Assembly: GCA_903930095.1 (NCBI GenBank)
Contig: CAIYXE010000231.1
Location: 1 to 7,244, forward strand
Origin: an uncultured Hyphomicrobiales bacterium
GTDB lineage: Bacteria > Pseudomonadota > Alphaproteobacteria > Rhizobiales > Aestuariivirgaceae
DNA length: 7,244 nucleotides
Direction of reading: 5' to 3'
Shown here: one piece after another, positions 1 to 5,551 of the stretch
Layout: every line of letters starts with the position of its first letter
How positions within the stretch are numbered: position 1 is the first letter of the stretch
Program-made: the position numbers and the translations under genes
The notes under the pieces: generated by a model
What the model was told of the DNA's origin: nothing
The model's database searches: none
The model's input: only the letters and a program-made list of their open reading frames with translations

Positions 1-1
1 C

Positions 2-268
2 CTGCCGCCCCGCGGCCTGTTTCCGGCCTGCGAGGAGGCGGGAGTACTCGGTGCCCTGCCCGGTATTCTCGGCGCGATGCAAGCCATGGAGGTCATCAAG
101 GAGATCCTCGGGATGGGCGAAAGCCTTGCCGGGCGGCTCGTAATGTATGATGCGCTGGCAAGCCGTTTCTATCAAACGAAGCTGTCGTGGAATCCGGACA
201 ATCCTCTGACCGGTCGCAGCGCCTCCATCTTCTCACTCGAACAATCGAACTACCTCGATCGTTCCTGA
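2..268 (+). CDS. moeB: MoeB/ThiF-family sulfur-carrier adenylyltransferase, C-terminal end (5' truncated by window)
   Basis: This is the last 88 residues of a HesA/MoeB/ThiF family protein; the gene begins upstream of the window. Members of this family adenylate the C-terminal Gly-Gly of a small ubiquitin-like sulfur carrier (MoaD or ThiS) for molybdopterin or thiamine synthesis in the cytoplasm. The frame open from base 2 reads through PACEEAGVLGALPGILGAMQ, MEVIKEILGMGESLAGRL and VMYDAL, the typical C-terminal part of MoeB (compare CVEAGVMAPLIGVIGSLQAMEAIK in E. coli). The internal ATG at 77 is not the start, because family homology continues upstream of it. The tail reads WNPDNPLTG where E. 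coli MoeB has its second zinc-binding Cys-x-x-Cys, so that cysteine pair is absent here. The ATP-binding region and the first cysteine pair lie outside the window. MoeB versus ThiF cannot be settled from this fragment. The gene converges on fabI with 41 bases between stops, and I see no clear T-tract terminator there. Confidence 0.85.
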   Translation: MPPRGLFPACEEAGVLGALPGILGAMQAMEVIKEILGMGESLAGRLVMYDALASRFYQTKLSWNPDNPLTGRSASIFSLEQSNYLDRS

Positions 269-309
269 AATGCTCGTCAACGTGGAAGCGATTTCAGCCA
301 TGTCACCGG

Positions 310-1131
310 TCAGCTGGCCTTGAACTCGTTCAAGCCGTTCCTGAGATCTTCAGGCCGCGGCATCGAGATGATGTTGTATCCAGAGTCCACATAATGGATC
401 TCACCGGTGACCCCGCCCGAAAGTGGCGACAGGAGGTAGAGACCTGCCCCGCCAACTTCCTCGAGCGTGATGGTGCGGCGAAGCGGGGCATGGTCCTGCT
501 GGAAGCTGAACATGGCACGGGCATCTCCGATCCCGGCGCCTGCGAGGGTCCGCATCGGTCCAGCCGAGATGGCATTGACGCGGATGCCCTGCGGGCCGTA
601 GTCCGCCGCAAGGTATCGTACGGAGGACTCCAGCGCCGCCTTGGCAACCCCCATGACATTATAGTTCGGCATGACACGCACCGAACCGCCATAGGTGAGG
701 GTGACGAGCGAGCCACCATTGGGCATCAGCGCCGCAGCACGCTTTGCGATCTCGGTGAACGAGAAGCACGATATCACCATCGTGCGGGTGAAGTTCTCCC
801 GCGTTGTGTCAGCGTATTTGCCTTTCAGTTCATTCTTGTCCGAGAAAGCAATGGCGTGAACTACGAAGTCGATCGTGCCCCACCTTGCCTTCAAGTCCTC
901 GAACACGTTGTCGACCGTGGCGATATCCTCGACATCGCACGGAAGAAGAACCCCCGAGCCGACCGAATCCGCCAGCGGCTTCACGCGGCGCCCAAAAGCC
1001 TCTCCCTGGTAGGTGAAGGCGAGTTCCGCACCATGCTTGTGCAGTTGCTGGGCAATCCCCCAAGCAATCGAGTGGTCATTCGCCACGCCCATGATGAGCC
1101 CGCGGCGGCCTGCCATAAGTGAATGTGTCAT
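310..1131 (-). CDS. fabI: Enoyl-[acyl-carrier-protein] reductase (NADH), FabI type
   Basis: The 273-residue product is FabI, the cytoplasmic short-chain dehydrogenase-like enzyme that reduces trans-2-enoyl-ACP in type II fatty acid synthesis. The N-terminal cofactor site reads GVANDHSIAWGIA (residues 15-27). The catalytic Tyr-x6-Lys is Y157/K164 in NYNVMGVAKAAL, preceded by the FabI-specific second tyrosine Y147 in TLTYGGS. The substrate-loop region GPMRTLAGAGIGD (191-203) is also typical. The E. coli Gly93 position, known for triclosan and diazaborine resistance mutations, is Ala95 here (HAIAF); alanine is also natural in S. aureus FabI, so this is not evidence of resistance. The length is close to E. 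coli (262) with a few extra residues at both ends. The ATG at 1131 lies three bases after the fabB stop and has no strong Shine-Dalgarno sequence, which suggests translational coupling. M6 at 1116 is a weaker alternative start. It is the last gene of fabA-fabB-fabI. Rhizobia often carry a second fabI elsewhere, so this may be one of two isozymes. Confidence 0.96.
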   Translation of the reverse strand: MTHSLMAGRRGLIMGVANDHSIAWGIAQQLHKHGAELAFTYQGEAFGRRVKPLADSVGSGVLLPCDVEDIATVDNVFEDLKARWGTIDFVVHAIAFSDKNELKGKYADTTRENFTRTMVISCFSFTEIAKRAAALMPNGGSLVTLTYGGSVRVMPNYNVMGVAKAALESSVRYLAADYGPQGIRVNAISAGPMRTLAGAGIGDARAMFSFQQDHAPLRRTITLEEVGGAGLYLLSPLSGGVTGEIHYVDSGYNIISMPRPEDLRNGLNEFKAS

Positions 1132-1134
1132 TGA

Positions 1135-2346
1135 TCAGCCGTTGTAGCGCTGGAAGACGAGGGTTGCATTGGTGCCGCCGAAGCCGAAACTGTTCGACAT
1201 CACGGTATCTATACGGGCGTTGTCGATGCGCTGGCGCACGATGGGAACATCGGCGAATTCTGGATCGAGTTCCTCGATGTTGGCACTCTCGCAGATGAAG
1301 TCGTTCTTCATCATGAGGATTGCATAGATCGCCTCCTGAACACCCACCGCACCGAGAGAATGCCCGGTCAGGGACTTGGTGCCGGAGATCGGCGGGATCC
1401 TGTCGCCGAAGACGGCGCGAATGGCTTCGATCTCCTTCTTGTCGCCGATGGGCGTCGAGGTGGCATGCGGATTGATGTAGTCGATCCTGTCAACCGAGGT
1501 CATCGCCTGCCTCATGCAGCGAATGGCGCCTTCACCCGAAGGCTGCACCATGTCGTAGCCGTCCGATGTGGCGCCATAGCCCACGAGTTCGGCATAGATC
1601 TTGGCGCCGCGGGCCTTGGCCCGTTCAAGTTCCTCCAGAACCACGGTGCCCGCGCCGCCGGCGATCACGAAACCATCGCGGTTCTTGTCATAGGCACGGG
1701 AGGCCTTTTGAGGCGTGTCATTGTACTTGCTCGACATCGCTCCCATCGCGTCGAACAGCACAGAGAGCGTCCAGTCAAGTTCCTCGCCGCCGCCAGCGAA
1801 CATCACATCCTGCTTGCCCCACTGGATCATCTCTGCCGCGTTGCCGATGCAATGGGCAGAGGTGGCGCAGGCGGACGAGATCGAATAGTTCACGCCACGG
1901 ATGCCGAAGGGCGTTGCGAGCGTCGCGGAATTCGTGCTCGACATGGCGGCTGGAACCGCGAAAGGCCCGACGCGCTTGGGACCCTTTTCACGCGTCACGT
2001 CGGCAGCCTGAACAATGGCGCGGGTCGAGGGACCGCCGGAACCCATGATGATGCCGGTCCGATCATTCTTGACGTCGCCCTCTTCGAGACCGGAATCGAC
2101 GATGGCCTGCTGCATGGCCGCATAGTTCCATGCGGCGCCATCGCCCATGAAGCGGCGCACGCGGCGGTCAACGCTCTCGAGATCGTAACTGGGAGCACCG
2201 TGGACCTGGCAGCGGAATCCGAGCCTCTGGTAATCGTCCGCCTTGACGATGCCGGAGCGGGCTTCAAAGAGTGAATTCAGGACTTCCTGCACATTGTTGC
2301 CGATGCTCGATACAATGCCCAGGCCGGTGACGACGACACGCCGCAT
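1135..2346 (-). CDS. fabB: Beta-ketoacyl-[acyl-carrier-protein] synthase I
   Basis: The 403-residue product is a KAS I condensing enzyme (E. coli FabB is 406 residues). It elongates acyl-ACP with malonyl-ACP and is needed to extend the cis-3-decenoyl-ACP made by FabA into unsaturated fatty acids. The thiolase-fold start is [16 protein letters not shown]. The nucleophile is C160 in [16 protein letters not shown], the two catalytic histidines are H294 ([11 protein letters not shown]) and H329 ([13 protein letters not shown]), and the conserved lysine is K324. The C-terminal [14 protein letters not shown] (385-398) is the usual glycine-rich loop. The motif around H294 has Pro and Ala where E. 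coli has Ser and Gly (NSHGTST); I believe this is common in alphaproteobacterial FabB but cannot check it here. An AAGGGA ribosome site lies five bases before the ATG, inside the 13-base gap after fabA. FabF (KAS II) is the main alternative; length, sequence style and the fabA neighbour favour FabB. Confidence 0.96.
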   Translation of the reverse strand: MRRVVVTGLGIVSSIGNNVQEVLNSLFEARSGIVKADDYQRLGFRCQVHGAPSYDLESVDRRVRRFMGDGAAWNYAAMQQAIVDSGLEEGDVKNDRTGIIMGSGGPSTRAIVQAADVTREKGPKRVGPFAVPAAMSSTNSATLATPFGIRGVNYSISSACATSAHCIGNAAEMIQWGKQDVMFAGGGEELDWTLSVLFDAMGAMSSKYNDTPQKASRAYDKNRDGFVIAGGAGTVVLEELERAKARGAKIYAELVGYGATSDGYDMVQPSGEGAIRCMRQAMTSVDRIDYINPHATSTPIGDKKEIEAIRAVFGDRIPPISGTKSLTGHSLGAVGVQEAIYAILMMKNDFICESANIEELDPEFADVPIVRQRIDNARIDTVMSNSFGFGGTNATLVFQRYNG

Positions 2347-2359
2347 ATTGTTCCCTTTC

Positions 2360-2872
2360 TCAAGGAGCGGGCTGGAACAGCCCGACCTTCATGTCGGTGA
2401 CCTGGTAGACCGTCTCGCCGTCTGCTTTCATGATGCCATTCGAGACAGCCATCTTCAGCCTGCGTAGTACAAGACGGGTGATTTCGACCTCGTAGGTGAC
2501 CTTCTTGACCAATGGGGTAACCATGCCGGTCAGCTTCACTTCGCCCACGCCCAGCGCCCGGCCCCGCCCCGGCTCACCGAGCCATCCGAGGAAAAAGCCG
2601 GTCATCTGCCACAACGCATCGAGACCGAGACAGCCGGGCATCACGGGATCACCCTTGAAATGGCAGGGAAAAAACCAGAGGTCCGGCCGGATGTCGAACT
2701 CCGCGACCACTTTGCCAAGGCCCGTTGCGCCGCCATCCCTGGATATCTCGGTGATGCGGTCGAACATCAACATCGGGGGCAACGGCAACTGGGCGTTTCC
2801 GGGCCCGAACAGCTCTCCCCGGCCGCAAGCCAGAAGATCGTCGTAGTCAAATTTGGATTTCGGCTCGTTCAT
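2360..2872 (-). CDS. fabA: 3-hydroxydecanoyl-ACP dehydratase/isomerase
   Basis: The 170-residue protein is FabA, a hot-dog fold enzyme. It dehydrates 3-hydroxydecanoyl-ACP and isomerises trans-2- to cis-3-decenoyl-ACP, the branch point for anaerobic unsaturated fatty acid synthesis. The signature [20 protein letters not shown] spans residues 67-86 and contains catalytic H71 and D85, at the same positions as in E. coli Fab[10 protein letters not shown] (32-40) and the downstream [13 protein letters not shown] (108-120) are also family hallmarks. The C-terminal [12 protein letters not shown] closes the fold. FabZ would be shorter and lacks this N-terminal part, so FabA is well supported. It is the first gene of fabA-fabB-fabI and starts on the far side of a 145-base divergent region shared with irr. 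Its ribosome site is weak (GAGGG about 12 bases upstream of the ATG). Confidence 0.97.
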   Translation of the reverse strand: MNEPKSKFDYDDLLACGRGELFGPGNAQLPLPPMLMFDRITEISRDGGATGLGKVVAEFDIRPDLWFFPCHFKGDPVMPGCLGLDALWQMTGFFLGWLGEPGRGRALGVGEVKLTGMVTPLVKKVTYEVEITRLVLRRLKMAVSNGIMKADGETVYQVTDMKVGLFQPAP

Positions 2873-3017
2873 TCTGCTTCGTTACCCTCAACTCAACCCG
2901 GTGGAACAGGGTCTGCCGTTCCTATCACAGGCAAATTTCCGGTCCAAGCCCGGTTTGGGATGGGACCAGCCGCCGCACTGGCGCCAAGATTGCGTTACAG
3001 GGAGGGTTCCGCATATA
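2873..3017. promoter_or_regulatory. Divergent control region between fabA and irr
   Basis: These 145 bases must carry the fabA operon promoter (leftward) and at least part of irr expression (rightward). It contains an imperfect 15-base dyad at 2944-2958 (CCAAGCCCGGTTTGG, 12 of 15 positions symmetric), flanked by an inverted GGTCC (2941-2945) and GGACC (2963-2967). I did not see an iron-control-element type box (TTTAGAA-like arms) that Irr is known to bind in rhizobia. No published operator was matched, so the dyad is an observation rather than an assigned site. Confidence 0.4.
2919..2947 (-). promoter_or_regulatory. Candidate sigma-70-type promoter for fabA-fabB-fabI
   Basis: Read on the minus strand, TTGGAC (2947-2942) is followed after 17 bases by TAGGAA (2924-2919). 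This would start transcription about 40 bases upstream of the fabA ATG. The -35 element is reasonable but the -10 matches the consensus at only three of six positions, so this is a weak candidate. It overlaps the dyad at 2944-2958, which would allow a repressor there to block RNA polymerase. Confidence 0.22.
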
Positions 3018-3019
3018 AT
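2990..3019 (+). promoter_or_regulatory. Candidate irr promoter overlapping the start codon
   Basis: TTGCGT (2990-2995) and a perfect TATAAT (3014-3019) are separated by 18 bases on the plus strand. The -10 hexamer runs into the first ATG of irr (TATAATG). If used, transcription would begin near 3026, beyond that ATG, and translation would have to start at the second ATG (3030) on an almost leaderless message. The GGAGGG ribosome site at 3001-3006 argues for the first ATG instead, so the TATAAT may be a coincidence. Confidence 0.22.
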
Positions 3020-3446
3020 GACTCCCAAGATGACACCGCAAGAGACGGAAATCGCTGAACGCCTGAGACTCGCGGGTCTTCGACCGACCCGGCAGAGGTT
3101 ATGTCTTGCCGCCATCCTGTTCGGCTGCGGCGATCGGCACGTAAGCGCGGAATCGCTGCATCAGGAGGCGCTCGCCGCGCGCATTCATGTATCGCTCGCA
3201 ACCGTCTACAATACCCTGAACCAATTCAAGACGGCCGGTCTGTTGCGAGAAGTCGCTTTCGAGGGTGACAGGACGTTCTTCGACACCAACACATCGAATC
3301 ACTTTCATTACTATCTCGAAGATACGGACCAGCTCGTCGACATCGGATCCACCGATCTGGAGGTCAAAGGCCTTCCGGAATTGCCTCCGGGCACCGAGAT
3401 CGATCGCATCGACGTGATCGTCAGGCTGCGGAAATCAGGCAGCTGA
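3018..3446 (+). CDS. irr: Irr-type iron response regulator (Fur family)
   Basis: The 142-residue product is a Fur-superfamily regulator of the Irr type. In alphaproteobacteria Irr controls haem synthesis and iron-uptake genes, is active under low iron, and is inactivated or degraded by haem. The winged helix spans about residues 10-85, with AGLRPTRQRL (19-28), the H41/H48 region and the recognition segment VSLATVYNTLNQF (58-70). The hinge and dimerisation part begins with FFDTNTSNHFHYYLED. Its HFH at 95-97 is the HxH motif linked to haem response in R. leguminosarum Irr. The N-terminal Cys-Pro haem regulatory motif of Bradyrhizobium Irr is absent. The C-terminal IDRIDVIVRLR is typical of Irr. 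The ATG at 3018 was chosen because GGAGGG lies at 3001-3006 and because an in-frame upstream extension to 2853 would run into fabA with no homology. A second ATG lies at 3030. It is divergent from fabA, and its stop is three bases from the Ada-like stop. Confidence 0.93.
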   Translation: MTPKMTPQETEIAERLRLAGLRPTRQRLCLAAILFGCGDRHVSAESLHQEALAARIHVSLATVYNTLNQFKTAGLLREVAFEGDRTFFDTNTSNHFHYYLEDTDQLVDIGSTDLEVKGLPELPPGTEIDRIDVIVRLRKSGS

Positions 3447-3449
3447 GCT

Positions 3450-4325
3450 TCATGGGGCGCCTGGGCCCGGGTTGAGCCCTGCCTCCCAACCGAGGATGGC
3501 CTGCTTCCGGGTCAGGCCCCAGTGATAGCCACAGAGCCCGCCTGACTTTCCCAGCACGCGATGGCAAGGAACCACGAATGAAATCGGGTTGCGGCCGACA
3601 GCGGCTCCCACGGCGCGGGACGCCTTGGGTTTGCCGATGTGCCCCGCAATGTCCGAATAGGTGGTCGCCCGGCCAAGCGGCACCTTGAGGAGAGTTTGCC
3701 AGACACGCGTTTCGAACTCGGTCCCGATGAAGACGAGACGCAGTGGCTGTTCTGCCCTCCACGCCGTTGGATTGAAAATCCGCATGACATGCTGTGAGGT
3801 CGTCACCGCATCCTCCACATAGACAGCTTCCGGCCAGCGGCTGCGCATGTCGCAAAGGGCTGCGGCCTCCTCACCACTGTCGGCAAAGGCCAGTCCGCAG
3901 ATGCCCTGGTCCGTCGTCATCAGAAGCACGCGGCCGAACGGACAGTCATGAAAACCGTGGCGGATCGTCAAACCCTTTCCCCTTGCCTTATATGCGCCAG
4001 GCGACATGGCCTCATGGGAAACAAAGAGATCGTGGAGCCGGCCGGGCCCCGAGAGCCCCACCTCATAGCTGGTCTCGAGAACACTCGCGGAGTCCCGCAG
4101 GAGCTTCCGGGCATGGTCGATGGTCAGGGCCTGCACGAAAGCCTTGGGGCTCAGACCCGCCCAGCGCATGAAGAGCCGCTGGAGATGTGCGGCACTGAGG
4201 CCACTGCGCTCTGCCAACCCTTCGAGGGAAGGTTGCTCGCGCCAGTGCTGACGCAGGTATTCAAGGTTTTGCCGGACGACTTCATAGTCGCGGGCAGCCT
4301 CACTCAAGACCTGTGTGTTTCTCAT
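3450..4325 (-). CDS. AraC-type regulator fused to O6-alkylguanine-DNA alkyltransferase (Ada-like)
   Basis: The 291-residue protein joins an AraC-type helix-turn-helix domain (about residues 15-115) to an O6-methylguanine-DNA methyltransferase domain (about 120-285). The HTH part includes PSLEGLAERSGLSAAHLQRL, SPKAFVQALTIDHARKLL and a second helix-turn-helix ending in the typical MSPGAYK. The repair part has FETRVWQTLLKVPLGRATTY, the helix-wing region SRAVGAAVGRNP and the acceptor motif PCHRV with C254, followed by GYHWGLTRKQAIL. The enzyme transfers methyl groups from O6-methylguanine (and O4-methylthymine) onto that cysteine, once per molecule. The N-terminal zinc/Cys38 methylphosphotriester-sensing domain of E. 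coli Ada is missing, so the trigger for any regulation is unclear. Such shortened Ada proteins occur in alphaproteobacteria. The gene follows the DUF2244 gene on the same strand after 48 bases with a poor ribosome site, and may be cotranscribed. The symbol ada is often given but not certain. Confidence 0.92.
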   Translation of the reverse strand: MRNTQVLSEAARDYEVVRQNLEYLRQHWREQPSLEGLAERSGLSAAHLQRLFMRWAGLSPKAFVQALTIDHARKLLRDSASVLETSYEVGLSGPGRLHDLFVSHEAMSPGAYKARGKGLTIRHGFHDCPFGRVLLMTTDQGICGLAFADSGEEAAALCDMRSRWPEAVYVEDAVTTSQHVMRIFNPTAWRAEQPLRLVFIGTEFETRVWQTLLKVPLGRATTYSDIAGHIGKPKASRAVGAAVGRNPISFVVPCHRVLGKSGGLCGYHWGLTRKQAILGWEAGLNPGPGAP

Positions 4326-4373
4326 GTGTCTCAGCCTAGCTTTCCCGGCAAGCGCCGCCCACCCGAAAACTGA

Positions 4374-4850
4374 TTAGATGCGGGGAATGGCAAGTGCGGA
4401 CTTCAGTGCCTCCGCCAGGGTCTTGCGCTCCTCGGGCGCAAGAAACTCGCCAACCGGCACGCGCCTGCCGCCGGACACGAGCAGAAGTCGCCCGATCAGC
4501 TCGCGCTCGCGATCTTCCTCCAGTTCGACCCTCACCCAGCGCCGGACGAAGCGCTGCTGCTCCTGGGCTTTGTCCTTGCGCACCTTGTCAAGGATCAGCT
4601 CATGATCCGTGATGCTGATTTGCTCCATTTGGCGGGCATCAGCGAAATTGGCACGGAAAGCCCACCAGATAATGAGGATGTCGAGGCCAGCGAAGCCCGC
4701 AACCGGCCAGGCGCCGAGGGCCACGAACAGTCCGCCCACCACGAGATTCACTGCCACGACAATGAGCATCAACGCCAGAAAACCCTGCCGGGTCAGGCTG
4801 CGGTGCGGCGTGAGCGTCGCCTGCCATGCTTTGCTGTTGCCTGTGTCCAT
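4374..4850 (-). CDS. DUF2244 family two-helix membrane protein
   Basis: The 158-residue product matches the DUF2244 integral membrane family by its overall pattern; the function is unknown. A short polar N-terminus containing LTPHRSLTRQGF (13-24) is followed by two adjacent transmembrane segments at about 24-46 and 48-66, with a tight Gly/Pro turn. The rest is a cytoplasmic-looking charged domain of about 90 residues with ITDHELIL, RWVRVELEED and VGEFLAPEERKTLAEALKSAL, the last being the family's typical C-terminal motif. No catalytic residues are evident. GAGGGG about 11 bases upstream supports the ATG at 4850. It diverges from nth across only 41 bases and precedes the Ada-like gene on the same strand. 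Placement beside nth recurs in alphaproteobacteria as far as I recall, but no functional link is established. Confidence 0.85.
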   Translation of the reverse strand: MDTGNSKAWQATLTPHRSLTRQGFLALMLIVVAVNLVVGGLFVALGAWPVAGFAGLDILIIWWAFRANFADARQMEQISITDHELILDKVRKDKAQEQQRFVRRWVRVELEEDRERELIGRLLLVSGGRRVPVGEFLAPEERKTLAEALKSALAIPRI

Positions 4851-4891
4851 GGACCGTTCTACCCCTCGACCCGCAAGGGAACATCGAACTC

Positions 4892-5551
4892 ATGGCCAAG
4901 GCAACCCGTCTCGATCGCGCCAGTGTGGAAGAGATCTTCCGCCGCTTCCATGCCCCCAATCCTGAACCTCAGGGCGAACTCCATTATGTGAACCCCTATA
5001 CGATGCTGGTTGCCGTCGTCCTGTCGGCCCAGGCGACAGACGAGGGCGTGAACCGTGCCACGAAGCCGCTCTTCGCCATTGCCGATACGCCGGAACGAAT
5101 GGTGGCATTGGGCGAGGATACGGTCCGCGACATGATCAAGACCATCGGCCTCTTCCGGGGCAAGGCCAAGAACGTGATCCAATTGTCGCAGCAGCTGATC
5201 GACCGGCATGGCAGCCAGGTTCCCGATGACCGGGCGGCGCTGGAGGCCCTTCCCGGAGTGGGGCGGAAAACCGCCAATGTGGTTCTCAATATGGCCTTCG
5301 GGCACCCAACGATCGCGGTCGACACGCATTTGTTCCGGCTCGGGAACCGCACCGGCCTTGCGCCCGGGAAGACACCCCGCGAGGTCGAGGACAAACTCCT
5401 GAAGGTGGTGCCCGGACCTTACGGGCGCCATGCGCACCACTGGCTGATCCTGCACGGGCGCTATATCTGCAAGGCGCGCAAGCCTGAATGCTGGCGATGC
5501 CTCATTTCCGACATCTGCCGCTTCAGGCCGAAGACGCCTTCACCGACTTGA
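4892..5551 (+). CDS. nth: Endonuclease III (DNA glycosylase/AP lyase)
   Basis: The 219-residue protein is Nth, a bifunctional glycosylase/AP lyase that removes oxidised pyrimidines in base excision repair. It has the helix-hairpin-helix LPGVGRKTANV (120-130) with catalytic K126, and catalytic D144 in IAVDTHLFRL. The iron-sulfur loop is C193-x6-C200-x2-C203-x5-C209, a complete 4Fe-4S ligand set. NPYTMLVAVVLSAQATD (34-50) is the usual N-terminal helix. The ATG at 4892 is preferred: AAGGGA lies at 4875-4880 and the length matches the E. coli enzyme (211). The frame stays open upstream to an ATG at 4826, but the extra 22 residues are Cys-rich, unlike the family, and overlap the DUF2244 gene. The 3' end overlaps the EI24-like gene by 29 bases, tail to tail. 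Confidence 0.97.
   Translation: MAKATRLDRASVEEIFRRFHAPNPEPQGELHYVNPYTMLVAVVLSAQATDEGVNRATKPLFAIADTPERMVALGEDTVRDMIKTIGLFRGKAKNVIQLSQQLIDRHGSQVPDDRAALEALPGVGRKTANVVLNMAFGHPTIAVDTHLFRLGNRTGLAPGKTPREVEDKLLKVVPGPYGRHAHHWLILHGRYICKARKPECWRCLISDICRFRPKTPSPT

Noticed and set aside
269..309. Bidirectional terminator between the moeB-like gene and fabI
   Set aside because: Only a weak imperfect palindrome (GGTCAGCTGGCC, 309-320) is near, with no T-tract on either strand.
187..1122. Open 311-codon frame on the plus strand opposite fabI
   Set aside because: It lies wholly antisense to a gene with clear catalytic motifs, has an Arg/His-rich low-complexity look and no recognisable domain. It is typical of GC-rich antisense shadow frames.
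1360..2274. Open 304-codon frame on the plus strand opposite fabB
   Set aside because: It is rich in Gly, Arg, His and Ala with no domain pattern and sits antisense to an intact FabB. It is explained by codon bias in the real gene.
2853..3017. N-terminal extension of irr back to 2853
   Set aside because: The added 55 residues overlap the fabA start, show no Fur-family similarity and lack a ribosome site, while GGAGGG precedes the ATG at 3018.
2873..3017. Irr iron-control-element box or Fur box in the fabA-irr spacer
   Set aside because: No TTTAGAA-type inverted arms or Fur-like AT-rich repeat were found; only the unrelated GC-rich dyad is present.
4826..4891. N-terminal extension of nth back to 4826
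   Set aside because: It would add a Cys-rich stretch unlike endonuclease III and overlap the DUF2244 gene; the ATG at 4892 has a good ribosome site and gives the family length.
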